Assembly: GCA_011634665.1 (NCBI GenBank)
Contig: WAEK01000005.1
Coordinates: 3,109,001 to 3,173,000, forward strand
Direction: 5' to 3'
DNA length: 64,000 nucleotides
DNA from: Mortierella sp. BCC40632
Taxonomy: Eukaryota > Mortierellomycota > Mortierellomycetes > Mortierellales > Mortierellaceae
In this document: positions 1 to 11,243 of the stretch, one piece after another
Numbering within the stretch: the first letter of the stretch is position 1
Layout: every line of letters begins with the position of its first letter
Program-made: the position numbers and the translations under genes
The notes under the pieces: generated by a model
Databases searched by the model: none
The model's input: only the letters and a program-made list of their open reading frames with translations
Told to the model about the DNA's origin: nothing

Positions 1-154
1 ATAAATACAAAAAAGAGTAGAGGAAAGAAAGCACATCTAGGAACAACTATCCACCATTATATAATAGACGCAGCGTCATTGGCTGTTGAAACCAGATAGA
101 GGACGTAAAGAAAAGAAAAAAAAAAAAAAAAAAAAAAGAGAAAGAGCAATATGT

Positions 155-2976
155 CTATTTCTCGGATTTGAGATCATCTAGAGTGTTCTTCAGTTTCTCA
201 AAAGCATCAACATCTTCCCAGGTATCTCTTGTCCTAGCCATCAGACTCTTAATCATCTGCTTTGACCGGTAGGCCCAGTCCTTAGCGACCAATTGCTCCT
301 TGCCTTCGGCATCATTATAGGACAAAGGTCCCAGATTACGGTACCAGTCCACCATCTCGATCGCTGCCTCAACAGCCTTTTCAAATTCTGCCTGGTCAGT
401 CTCAATCTTTGGGTTGTGGATAACGGCTCGGTAGGCCTTGAGGTGACATTCGAGACATTCGGGATAGTTCTTTTGCGAAAAGTAGAAACTTCCGCAAATC
501 TTCCAAATTCTAGGGTCTGTCGTGATTCTGTTGGTGATTCCCAAGAGCAACTCCTCGATCCTCTCAGCCTGGAATGCGACTCTTCGCGAGTACAGATCCT
601 TGAGATCCCTGGTCACACCCTGGACAATCCTGTCAAGAGTGACCACATCCACAATATCCTCATGTCCCTGATCTTCCTTCTTGCTCTTCCATCTCAATTC
701 AACCACCTGACCCATGCCTCGGATTGCCTCAGTAAAGTCTCCGATATCCAAGGAGCAGTACATGTAGTTGGACCAGATCTTCCAAGACTCGCGCTTTTCC
801 TTGAGTGCCTGACGGAGGGCATGCTGTGCATCAAAGTTGTTGTTGTTGTGCATATGAATGGCCGCCAAGTTGTTCCAGGCCTCTCCATTGTTCTGATCCA
901 AAGAAACGACCTTGGTAAAGGCCTCCACTGCCACTTCAAAATCCTCAAGCTGCATTCCAATGCATCCAAGGACAAACCAAGAGTTCTCGAACAAGGGGTT
1001 GATCTTGAGCGCAAGCTGATAAGCGACCTTGGCTTCCGCAAACTGCTCACGCTTGAAATAATAGGTGCCCAACGATCGCTGAGCACGAGCAAAGCGGTGG
1101 TTCGAAACCTCCCAGGCCTCCTTGTACTTTTCGGGGTCCTCATCTAGATCACCGAGAATGCAAAGGAGCTTGGCATTCTTGGGATTCTTTTCCAAAAGTT
1201 CTTTGCAGAGGGCCTTGGCCTTTTCGGGCTGACTCAAAAACTGATGACAAGCGATCACATCCTCCCACAACTCCAGGCGCTCGAAAATGTCGAGAGCCGA
1301 ACGGATGACACCAAGGGCCATGTATTGCTCCGCCAATTCCTTTTCCATTTCCCATTTAGAGGGCAATGGGACGGAGAAGAAGTGATCCATTCGTTCACGC
1401 GTCGTTGAGGTCTCGTCTTGGATCCTGGTCTGGTCCACAAGTGCCTGCAACTGCAACGCTCCACGTTCGACTGTCCGAGACTTGTCCGACTCGAGTCGTG
1501 ATCTCAACAAGAGGGCCATTGTGTAGACTGTCCAGTTGTTGGGGGTCTCGAGGACACGGGTCACAAAGGGAAACATTTGTTCTACAGTCAATCCATGGGC
1601 TGGGTTCGTGTTCTTGATGTTGAGACAGAAGGCGAGGAGCAATGCATGGTCGATGGGATGCAAATCCGTGATTTCCTTAGAAGGGTCCAACTCCAGATCG
1701 CCCAACCTTGCACGATCCTCCTCTGACAACTCTGTGAACTGAATCCTTTCCAATACTGTGTCATCGTTGTGAGTGAGGTTCTTGGGACCATTGCCTGCTT
1801 GGGAGGTGTAGGCAGAGGGTCGGGAGCTAGCCATGTCTCGACTACTTTCGGCCACGACCACGAGTTGGGAGGTGTCAAACTGTTGGAACTTTGTTCGTTT
1901 ACCGAGCGCGCCCGTGACCTTGAACCGGAATCCGGATGTTTCCTGAGCCTTTTGAAAGACTGAGTATGCTTTGGTGTCCTCTGTGTACCAGTGCAAGATC
2001 ATACCCTTTTCGATCCAGAACCGAGTCAGGGCTTCCTTTTTGTCAATTGCTTCCAATGCTCCCTGTTCTGCCTCGACCTGGAAAGTCAGATGGATAGGTG
2101 GAAAAAAAAAATTGGTCAGAGACACTTCTTCTTTTTCTTTCCATGTCTCTCTCTGTATACCCACGGTCTCTTGTGCTTGTTACGATGAACACAGGAATAA
2201 GGTTATTAGACAGAGCATATGCTTTTTTTCGTTACCTCCTTATTCAGGATAGCCTCTTGCTCGTCAGCCAACGTCAACATCTGCTCTTGCAATTCACCCG
2301 TGGGACCATCTAGAATCCTCTGTTGCAAGAATAGTGTACGCATGGCCCACCAAGGGGCAGTCTTGGCCACTATAGCCTCCTGAGCCTGATCCTTTTCTTG
2401 CTTCAATTTGTTGAAGTCTGAATCCCGACCAAGTTCGACCAAGAGGATCCGTGCCATGTGGAGGAACAGGACCTGGGGCGTGAGATGGTAGGCAGTTTCT
2501 CCTCCGACCGAAAGCGCATCCAATGCCTTTTGCTTCAGATCCAAGGAAGATTGAGAGGAGCGCAACAATGCTGGCAAGAGGTCTGTTGGTTCAAATCCTA
2601 CACTGGGACCTGTCCAGCCAGCCTGAACAAATGCAAAGAGGGCAGCAATACCAACGGACTGAATATCCTGCACGACTGATGTCGAAGACGCGGTGGAAAC
2701 ATATGACTTGGCTTGGCGAGTCAAATAGCTCGTGAGATCAAGTGTGGAAGCCAAAGCGACGGCTTGGTCTGTTGTGTCGGCCAAGTCTGTACCAAAGACC
2801 TGTGTAGCGACTGGCGACTTGAGAACCTGGCTGTATTCACCCGCGACAAGCAATTGTGTCAAAGAGGACGACGACGGGTCAACTGTGGCTGCGGCAGGGG
2901 CAGTATCTGTTTTAGGGTTGAGAAGGTCATGTCCTAGGATGACACTCCATTGTTGCTTATCGATAGTTGTGGCCAT
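155..2976 (-). CDS. TTC27: TTC27/Emw1-type tetratricopeptide repeat protein
   Basis: Two exons, 2976..2236 and 2077..155, joined in phase 0 across a 158-bp intron (donor GTAACG, acceptor TTTCCAG) give 887 residues, close to human TTC27 and yeast Emw1. The N-terminal half is helical without clear repeats. TPR-like repeats run at about residues 555-705, with typical spacing such as LGTYYFKREQFAEAKVAYQL followed by NPLFENSWFVLGC. Family members are essential cytosolic or nuclear proteins linked to assembly of large RNPs and, in yeast, to cell-wall integrity; that role is known from relatives, not seen here. The start is the only in-frame ATG in front of the first conserved block. The gene is divergent from the RRP3 homologue, with about 750 bp between start codons. 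Confidence 0.9.
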
Positions 2977-3466
2977 GACTGGTCCTTCTTCTTTTTATGG
3001 TCTGTGCTGGACTGGAGGAAGGTGAGGAAAAGAGAAGGCTTGCCTGGGAATGGGGCGGGGGCAAGGCAGCAATGGGCAATGGGGTCACACGAAAAAGAAT
3101 GAAGCAAAAAGAGAGAGAGAGAAGAGAGAGAGAGAGAAAAAAAAAAAAAAAAAAAAAAAAGGGAGAGAGAGAGAGAAGTGGACTAGAAGGAGATGGAGCA
3201 AGAGTCAGAGAGAGACAAAGAGAAAGAGAATGAGAGAATGAATTTGTTCTTTGAGATTCTTTTGATTGTTAAGCAAAAGAGAGAACAGACGCGGTTCCGC
3301 TGTACGACGCAGAGGCCAACTGAACTGGTAGGGAAACCCGTAGAACAAGGTCTCTCTCTCTTTCCCTTGAAGAAAAAAAAAAGACTGGTTTTCGAGAGCA
3401 ATGTTTTCTCTCTCTCTCTAGACAGCAGTCACTATTTTTTTTTCTTTTTTTTTTCAGTCTCCCAAG

Positions 3467-3511
<45 letters not shown>

Positions 3512-3727
3512 TACATACACAGAGCTGCGCTCTATTTTTTTTTTTCCTTCTTCATTGATTGAACCCCCTCTCTTTTCCCCATCTCTCTTCCTCCAACATA
3601 CACACTCACCATCTCTCCTCCTCACTCCCCCTCCCCCCATACACTCACCACCTACCACTCATCCACCCCATACCTTCCTCCTCTCCCATCTTCTTCCCCT
3701 ACCACTAAAACACACTCCCACCACAGC
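2977..3727. promoter_or_regulatory. Divergent promoter region between TTC27-like and RRP3-like genes
   Basis: The interval separates two start codons that point away from each other, so it must hold both promoters and 5' UTRs. It is strongly asymmetric, GA-rich on the TTC27 side and CT/CA-rich on the RRP3 side, with an A tract near 3138-3160. No clear TATA box was found. The role is inferred from position only. Confidence 0.4.
3468..3506. repeat. (CA)n microsatellite
   Basis: About 39 bp of uninterrupted CA dinucleotide lies in the CT-rich 5' region of the RRP3-like gene. Length polymorphism is expected. Confidence 0.9.
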
Positions 3728-5623
3728 ATGGCCGTCAAAGCAAAAAAAGGAAACAGGGCTGCTGCTGCTGCACCAGTTCCTCCTCCCAAGGTCCATCCTG
3801 AAGAGTCATCCTCATCCGACAATGAAGAAAGCGACAATGAAAGCCAAGACGAGGAACAACCAGAAGAGCAAGAAGACAGCGGCGCTGACGACTCAAAGGA
3901 AGAAGGCTCTGATAAGCCTGTCACATTCAAAGACCTTGTAAGCTGTCAATGCATGCCCATGCTCTCTTACAGGCGTCTTTTCCTTGGACTGCCCCTGAAA
4001 ACTGTAGCACTGACGATTGTTCACCATTTGGGGGGGATATCAATTAGGGTCTGATGCAACCTCTGGTGGATGCTTGCGACCAACTCAAATTTAAAGCGCC
4101 CACAGAGATTCAGAGAGAGTCGATTCCCTGGTCACTTCAGGGCCGAGATATCATTGGACTTGCCCAGACTGGTTCAGGAAAGACTGCTGCCTTTGCTCTC
4201 CCCATTCTTCAGGCACTCTGGAATAACCCATCTCCTATGTTTGCCTGTGTCATGGCACCCACAAGGTATAGAGCAACGGAGACATCGACTCGACAGGAAA
4301 ATAATAGGCGACGAAAAAAAAAAAAAAAAAAAAAAAAAGTCCATTTCCACTGACACTCCACCCTTTCGATTTGCGGGTACCTGATTTATTTCTCTCTTTC
4401 TAACCTGATCATAGAGAATTGGCAGTGCAGATCTCGGAAACATTCGAATCATTGGGAGCCAACATTGGTGTTCGTTGCGCGGTTATTGTGGGAGGCATGG
4501 ACATGATGGCTCAGTCGATTGCGCTTTCCAAGAAACCCCACGTCATTATCTGCACACCCGGTCGTCTTCAGGATCATCTCGAGAACACCAAGGGATTCAG
4601 TTTGAGGACACTAAAGTACTTGGTTCTGGATGAGGCTGATCGTCTTTTGGACATGGACTTTGGACCGATTATTGATCAGATTCTCAAGGTCATTCCCAAA
4701 GAACGCAACACTTTCTTGTTCTCTGCCACGATGACCACCAAGGTCGCTAAGCTTCAGAGAGCCAGTTTGAACAACCCCGTCAAGGTGGAAGTCGCTACCA
4801 AATATTCGACTGTCTCTACCCTGTTGCAGTACTATCTCTTTTTCCCACTCAAGCACAAGGATTCGTACCTGGTCTATCTTTTGAACGAGCTTGCTGGCAA
4901 CTCGACAATTGTCTTTTCGAGGACCTGTAACGATTGTCAGAGGATTACTCTTTTGCTCCGTAACCTTGGTTTCCCAGCGATTCCCTTGCATGGACAGCTC
5001 ACTCAGGAAAAGCGTCTCGGAGCCTTGAACAAGTTCAAGTCAGGCAGCCGGAATATCCTGATTGCTACTGATGTTGCTAGCAGGTAAGAGAGGAAGAGAA
5101 GAAGAAGGCCTAAAAAGTAGAAAAGAGTAGTTTTTCTCGCATCATACTCTTACTAACACATCCTGTTTTTTTTTTTTAACAACTCTGCAGAGGTTTGGAT
5201 ATTCCTTCCGTCGACATTGTCTTGAACTATGATTTGCCCTCCAACTCCAAGGATTATATCCATCGTGTCGGTCGTACTGCCCGTGCAGGCCGATCCGGTA
5301 AATCCATCACGTTTGTGACCCAATACGATGTCGAGGTCTATCAACGGATTGAACAAGCTTTGAGCAAGAAGCTGGAAGAATTCCCCGCTGACAAGGATGC
5401 CGTCATGTTGTTGCAGGAGCGTGTCTCGGAAGCTCAACGAATTGCTGTGACAGAACTCAAGGAACAACATGCGAGCCGTGGCAAGAGTGGTCGTGGAGGC
5501 AAGAAGAGAGTCTTTAACTTGGATGACCGTGATCGGGATGATGACTCTGTTCAAGCAGGTGGATATGCTAGTAAGAGTGCATCTGCAAAGGGCAACAGAG
5601 CTGGCAAGAGGATGAGAAAGTGA
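3728..5623 (+). CDS. RRP3: ATP-dependent DEAD-box RNA helicase Rrp3/DDX47
   Basis: Four exons (3728..3937, 4048..4265, 4415..5083, 5191..5623) keep frame and encode 509 residues, against about 500 for yeast Rrp3. An acidic Ser/Glu-rich N-terminus (1-65) precedes the helicase core. Visible motifs are the Q-motif region APTEIQ, Walker A AQTGSGKT (109-116), PTREL, GG, TPGR, DEAD (about 214), SAT, and the helicase C motifs ATDVASRGLD and [11 protein letters not shown] (about 390). The tail is basic. Rrp3/DDX47 acts in the nucleolus in early pre-rRNA cleavage leading to 18S rRNA. The assignment over other DEAD proteins rests on the flanking motifs and on length. Intron 2 carries an A homopolymer of over 20 bases. 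Confidence 0.93.
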
Positions 5624-5911
5624 GGCAGCAATAGAGAAGAAAGGGGAGGAAGAAGAGGAGGAAAAGGATAACCCCCTCACTGATGAGCAAAGAACCACCA
5701 CTACCACCAGCATATATTTTTTTTTTCTTTTCTTTCTCCATTTCGCATTGTCATTTCGTAATAAATAAACAGAAGAAAATAGCCTTCCCCCTTTTTGGCC
5801 CCGAATGCCTTGGATCTGTTGCTCTTGGCCGCTGCTTGGTACACGTGTCCAAGAATGCAGTAATGGTGTCACAGACTTTGGCTCTTCTCCACAGAGAGAG
5901 AGAGAGAGAGG

Positions 5912-5943
<32 letters not shown>

Positions 5944-6790
5944 AGAGAAAGGCAGCAGAGTGTCTGGAAAACTTGGATGGTAGGTCCTCCCAGAGATGTG
6001 GATTTGGTCAAGGTACAATAGTGCATTTTTTTGGGGGAAAGGCAAAGGGAGGAGAGAAATATATAAAAAAAAAAAAAGAGCTCAGAGACGTCCTTTTTAG
6101 CCCAACATGGCAAACAATTGGCCCAGTTGTCCCAAAACCCAATCTGGAGCAGAAGCAGGAGTAGAAGCAGGAGTAAAGAGAGGAAGAGGAAGAAGAAGCA
6201 GGAGCCGGGGAGGACATGGCAGGCGTGGACGGTGGTGTGTGTGTACTGTACACTTGAACGCTGGTGCAGTCGCGCTCCGTGTTACCCAACAATCCTTCAC
6301 GACTCAGTTTGGACAAGACTCTCTCAGGCCAACAGCAATCGGTCGAGTGGGGATGAGCGGACGACAAAGACAGGAGGTACAAGCCAAGGGCGACTGAAAA
6401 AAAAAAAAAAAAAGTGGACGTGGTTTGCTTGCCCACCTTGTTCGCCCTCCTCTCCATCCCAGAGTCATGGGTGGGTGCCTACACACACAAAAAAAAACAA
6501 CATTTGCAACGGTACCGATCGAGACACGGAACGGGTCGTGACAGGCCAGGGAATGGCCGGACCGAATACACGCGGCGAGTGCACCCTGGGCTTGTCCATG
6601 CACCCTGTTTTCTGTCTCTCTGTGTCCGTTCTTCATTGGGAATGGGGAGAGCCTTCTCTCTCCTGTAGTCATCCCCAACGAGCGACGGAGAAGGGCGGGA
6701 ATAGGGTTACTCCAATAATGCACCACGTCCCCAGTCGATGGCTCACCGTGGACCTCGTTGCTCTATTTTAGAGAGAGATTTCGCCCAACC

Positions 6791-6824
<34 letters not shown>

Positions 6825-7907
6825 GCAGCGCTACCCAACGCTTCTCATTCCAGTCTGGCGACCCGCCTGACTTGCACAGTTAAACCATAGGGCTGCCTTG
6901 CGGGACATCGTACGATTGGAGCAGGCCACTGCAGCACGACACTGAAAGCGATGTGTCATCGTTTTGTCTGCATCCATGGGTCCATGTCCATTGTCGAGAG
7001 CCCCCTTCTATTCTTGCGAAAAGAGTCCGTGGACAAGAGTGGAGGAACCTGCCTTGCCCCGTCTATTCTGGACAGACAGTCGTCGACTCACTCTGTCCCA
7101 TATTTCTACGAAATGGACCCCAACATGCACCCTCCGCTCTGCCTTTCTCATTCTTTCTCTCACTCTCTCATCTCTCGCCTTTGCCAGCGTTGCCGCCTCT
7201 TCTCCTTCTCACCCTTCTCCCCTCTCCCCCAGTTCTATGACCTGCACTTGGCATAGCTCTCTCTCTTTCTCTCGACTGTCAATCTGCAGGGTGGATCAAA
7301 AGGGGGAATTGACGAGAAAGAAAAGAAAAGAGATGAGAAGGGGACGGAGGGGGGGGCGAGAGCTTGTGGAAATGCTGCAATACCCCCACGGGAGTGGTCT
7401 GAACTCTTGGCAACTCGACAAGCAGGCAGACAAGCAGACAAGCAGACAAGCAGACAGGGCTGACAGAAGCAAATATATGCCCAACAAATCAGACCAAGAG
7501 TGCAAGAAGGGGTTGACCTTTGAGAGTCTCTTGGTCATGTATTTCCCCGGGTTCTGCACGAGTGAGCTGCATCGGCTGCAGGCATGAAGGACGGCATGGA
7601 GGCAAACATACCCAAGGACCCCACGATCCAAAGCCATGGACAAGAGACCAAGAAAGACGGAAACGACGGAAACAAGAGAAGCGTGTTTGTGTGTTTGTTC
7701 AGCAAATAGGCAAAGGCAGGCCTGAGGTGCAGAATGGTGGGACAAGACGAGGGCACGCGGAGGGTCCATAGGACGGCGACGAGCGCATGGCTCTGGACAG
7801 ACGAGACAGCCTGCTTGCGGCCACTGTCATGCCCATTGGTTTGCAGGAGGGTTTTCCTTGTCTCTCTCTGGGTGGGTGGGTGCTGTGGCCCCTCTCTCAA
7901 TGTGCCT
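5624..7907. other. Gene-poor low-complexity interval
   Basis: No reading frame here has protein-like composition; the long frames read Arg/Lys- or Ser/Leu-rich translations of simple sequence. Contents seen: a (GA)n block at about 5892-5940, A tracts at about 6066-6077, 6398-6413 and 6791-6822, an 8-bp tandem repeat at 7418-7457, and long CT-rich runs after 7130. A short polyadenylated 3' UTR of the helicase gene probably occupies the first few hundred bases. Confidence 0.5.
7418..7457. repeat. 8-bp tandem repeat (AAGCAGAC)n
   Basis: Four near-perfect copies of an 8-bp unit stand between the helicase gene and the small mitochondrial-type gene. No function is visible. Confidence 0.75.
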
Positions 7908-7914
7908 TATAAAA
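7908..7914 (+). promoter_or_regulatory. TATA box of the 8321 gene
   Basis: TATAAAA is set in a GC-balanced context directly before a CT-rich leader of about 380 bp that runs to the ATG at 8321. Position and sequence match a fungal TATA element with a pyrimidine-rich transcription start region, typical of strongly expressed genes. Confidence 0.6.
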
Positions 7915-8320
7915 GAGACCCCGTCGCCCCTTGTTGTCTCTCACTCTTTTTCGCGCTCTCTCTCTTTCTCTCTCGCTTGCTCTCACTCTTGCTCGCTCCA
8001 TCTCGTTTTCCTCTTTATCTCGCTCTTTTGCTGCCGCGCATACCGCTCTCTCTCTCTTTCGGACTCGTCATACCGCTTCTCCCAAACAGCCGAACAGCGA
8101 CAACACCGCCTTGTACCGTCCGTCTCTTTCGTCCAGCCAAGCCAAGCCAGCTCGATTTTTTTCGGATTTAAAAGGACCACTTTTTGCACGCGCTTTTTCT
8201 TGTTTTCCATCGTCTCTCTCTCTCTCTCTACGACTCTTCGGACAATATACATTCGCACCCACCTCTGCGCACATCCATCTACTCTCACCCACCTACCCAC
8301 ACACACTCATACACACTATC

Positions 8321-8685
8321 ATGTCGATTTACATGCGTTCCGTCTCCAAGATCGCCCTCCCACGTGTTCCAATGACCCGTATCCCAATGGCGGTCTTTGC
8401 GAACAACACTCATCCCTCCGCATACTCTTCAAGCGCCTGGGTCGAGTCAAAGGGTACCGACAAGCTGAATGTTCCTGGCACGACTCCTGGCACGACTCCT
8501 GGCTCGGTAAGCAAAAGAGTTCAACTCTTTCCTCCCTCATTTCCTTTTGCCTTCGCTTTAACAGTGCAGACAAGAGATTTTGTTATCGGGTTCTTTGTTC
8601 TTGAAGCAGAAAAAAGAAAGAGATAGAATTAGAACCCTTTTTCGGCCACCGTGCTGCACGTGTGTTGAGGGAGGATCCGTTCCGG

Positions 8686-8722
<37 letters not shown>

Positions 8723-9477
8723 ACAATGGATTTCACGCGTGCACGGGAGACCTCCTAGAGCTACAGTTCGAGAGAATCAAGTTGGATTGCTTCCTTCTCG
8801 ACCGGGCCCTTGCTCACCCTAGAGTGACACGGGATGGCTGGCAAGTCGATGGGCAGTCTCTTCAGAGAGATTGGGCCATTGAGTTGGAAACATGCGCATA
8901 TCTCTTTGACTGGTATTTGCAGACAGGTGCATGATCTCTTTGCAGTCGAGATCGTGAACTATCTCAGCCAGCTGAGGAAGCTGGGGAGGAGGAGGATGGG
9001 GGAGAGACCGGACTGTGTAAGCATGGTGGGGTCTGCGTCTGACTCTGCACCCTTTGCCATGTGCCCTCGGCCCGTCGTTCCCCTCCTTGCCACATCCCAT
9101 GCATGGCCGTCCTTTGTCTTTCTTTGAAAAGACAGGGTAAAGTGTAGAGCCAAGGCCCTTTCCTGGACAGGCTGCAGCAGCACTCGCAATGGCTCCTTTT
9201 GCGTTGAGAGGGCGACTACAGGGGCCCGGACCTACACTTTCCCCTCACCCTTTTTTTTTTTTTTTTTTCCAATACCCACTCTTCATCTATCCTCTTCCTA
9301 ACCATTTTCTTTTTCAATTGTATCCTTGTCATTTAGATCGAGGCCTCCAATTTGAGCCAGTACGCTTCCGACGCCATCCGCATGCTCGAGTCACACAGCG
9401 TCCTCAAGCAGGACAAGGCACCGATCCACGCCTACCGTGATGTCGATCATGGTGAGGCCCGTTTTGCCAAGCACTAA
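8321..9477 (+). CDS. Small putative mitochondrial protein, unknown family
   Basis: Exons 8321..8506 and 9337..9477 join in phase 0 (donor GTAAGC, acceptor ATTTAG) into 108 residues. The 830-bp intron is long for this window and includes a (CT)n tract. The first 35 residues are basic, hydroxylated and free of acidic residues (MSIYMRSVSKIALPRVPMTR), as in a mitochondrial presequence. A short PGTTPGTTPGS repeat follows, then a polar helix (SQYASDAIRMLESHSVL) and a charged end. I do not recognise the family. The TATA box and long CT leader suggest high expression. Exon 2 could have a different upstream partner, but frame and splice consensus agree with this model. Confidence 0.6.
8688..8720. repeat. 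(CT)n microsatellite in intron
   Basis: About 33 bp of CT dinucleotide lies inside the long intron of the small mitochondrial-type gene. Confidence 0.85.
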
Positions 9478-11243
9478 GATCCGGAAAAAAAAAAGACTAA
9501 GCCCAAGAGGAAGGAAGAATTGGCCGCTATATTTGCTCTAGGCCCTTCAATATCTTTCTTTTCTTTATTACCCTCCTCTTGTCTCCTACATTATCATCCA
9601 GTATTTGTCAGTTTAGTTCTGTACTTCTCTTTTTGTTGTTGTTGTCCTTTTTCTTTGCCTGTCTTTGTATATATGCCTTCCGTCTCGCCTTGACGAGCCA
9701 AAAGAAAAAAAAATGTACAAGAAATTACCACCAACGTTTTGATCGCTCCACAGAATGGTGGCCAGAGAGAGAGAGAGAGAGAGAGAGAGAGTGTGTGTGT
9801 GTGTGTGCGTGTTTGTATCTGTGTGCGCGCGTGAGTGGATTGTTGGCACTTTTCTCTATCTATCTTTTCTTTTTCACACGGAGCAGTGATTGGGCTTATC
9901 AAAGCCTTTTGTGGAGTGAGAGAGAACCAGTTACTCGCGCACGTCGATGCACTGTAGAAGCTCAAGCACGCCCTCCTCAACCCTTTCTCCTCCAAGAGAC
10001 TTAGCCCAACAAGCTTGTTTGCTCTATCGCTTTCTCTCCCTCTCTCTCACACTCCCTCCCCCTCTCCCTTCAGTGCATCCATCCAATGAGAGCAAAAGGG
10101 GAAGGGAGGGAGGGAGGGAGGAACGATGGCAGAGCGAGTCCATGGGAGGTAGAAAAGGTTGAAAGAAGGGAGGGATAGAGGCGAAAGTCGCCATGGTTCT
10201 TCCAGAATTATCTGTTGCCCAGCTCATGTGCCCCCACGTCTGAGAGGATCTGAAAAAAAAAAAAAAAGAGGAAGATGAGGCCGACCCATTCTTACTTTCC
10301 TCACGGACCCTTAGGCGTACTCTGTCCACCTGTCCACGGGAGAGAAGAGACGTTTTTTTTTTTTTTTTTTTTCTTTCGCCACACCACACGCATGTCCAAC
10401 AGTGTCCTTTGATAGAAAACACAGAGGGATGCGAGCCTGCATACATGTAGAGCCTCATACACGAATGGCCAACGGGTCCCTCACGACCACATTTAGGCGA
10501 GGGGGGTCTTTCGCCAACAAAGGAAAGCACAAAACAAACGCCCTCCTCTGTCTTCTCTTTCGCCCAATAGGGCGCAATACCTGCATCCTCACCTCCCCTG
10601 GCCCTGAATTCGGAACCATGCGGACCGAAATCGCCTTTGCTGCCACACAAAGGTCCAGATGGAGAGCCATCATCGGCTTTGTCAGAGGAGATGCCTGTGG
10701 TCTTGTCATCCCAATATAACACTATCTCGAGGAGTGAATCTCTTTGCTTCAGGCGATCTCTCTTTTTTTCTTTATTTGTCGCTTCCCCTCCGAGTGGAGC
10801 CTCCCCCGCTCTCTCATCTTTGTACTTGATGGACATGCACAGGCATCAATGCTCTGCCTTGACCCCTTCCAAAGAAATCTACCATTGCCAAGAAATGCAT
10901 AGAAGAAGAAGGAAAAGAAAAGAAAAGGCAAGTGAGATGATCCTGCTGCCTCTCCCTTTCCTTTCCTTGCTTTCCTTGCTTTCCCTTGCTTTTCCCTTTC
11001 TTCCCTTCCTTTTTCTTCTTTCTGTCCGTCTCCCTTCCAATCTCTGGTAGACCCCTAGACCACATGGGCATCAATGTCCATTCTTGACCAGTACCTTCAG
11101 TCTCTCTCTCCCTCTCTTCTTCCGTCTCCCCTATTTTACCAAAGATTTGGTTGGACCAAATGCTCAGCATCAGTCTTGCGTTTATTGAATCTGTCCCCTA
11201 CTTCTCCCTCCCCTGCCATGCCATGCTATCGAAAACGCTCAAC
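9478..11243. other. Intergenic, low-complexity, no supported gene
   Basis: This stretch lies between two convergent gene ends. It holds a (GA)n-(GT)n compound microsatellite at about 9765-9812, A and T tracts near 10254 and 10353, and C/T-rich sequence. The longest frame, on the minus strand at 10024..10836, translates homopolymers into Lys and Phe runs and has no domain, so it is not called. Confidence 0.5.

Noticed and set aside
6118..6771. 217-codon plus-strand frame
   Set aside because: Composition follows simple repeats (Arg/Ser/Lys stretches, poly-Lys from an A tract) and there is no homologous-looking segment.
10024..10836. 270-codon minus-strand frame
   Set aside because: It translates homopolymers and simple repeats into Lys, Phe and Ser runs, has no domain and lies where only intergenic sequence is expected.
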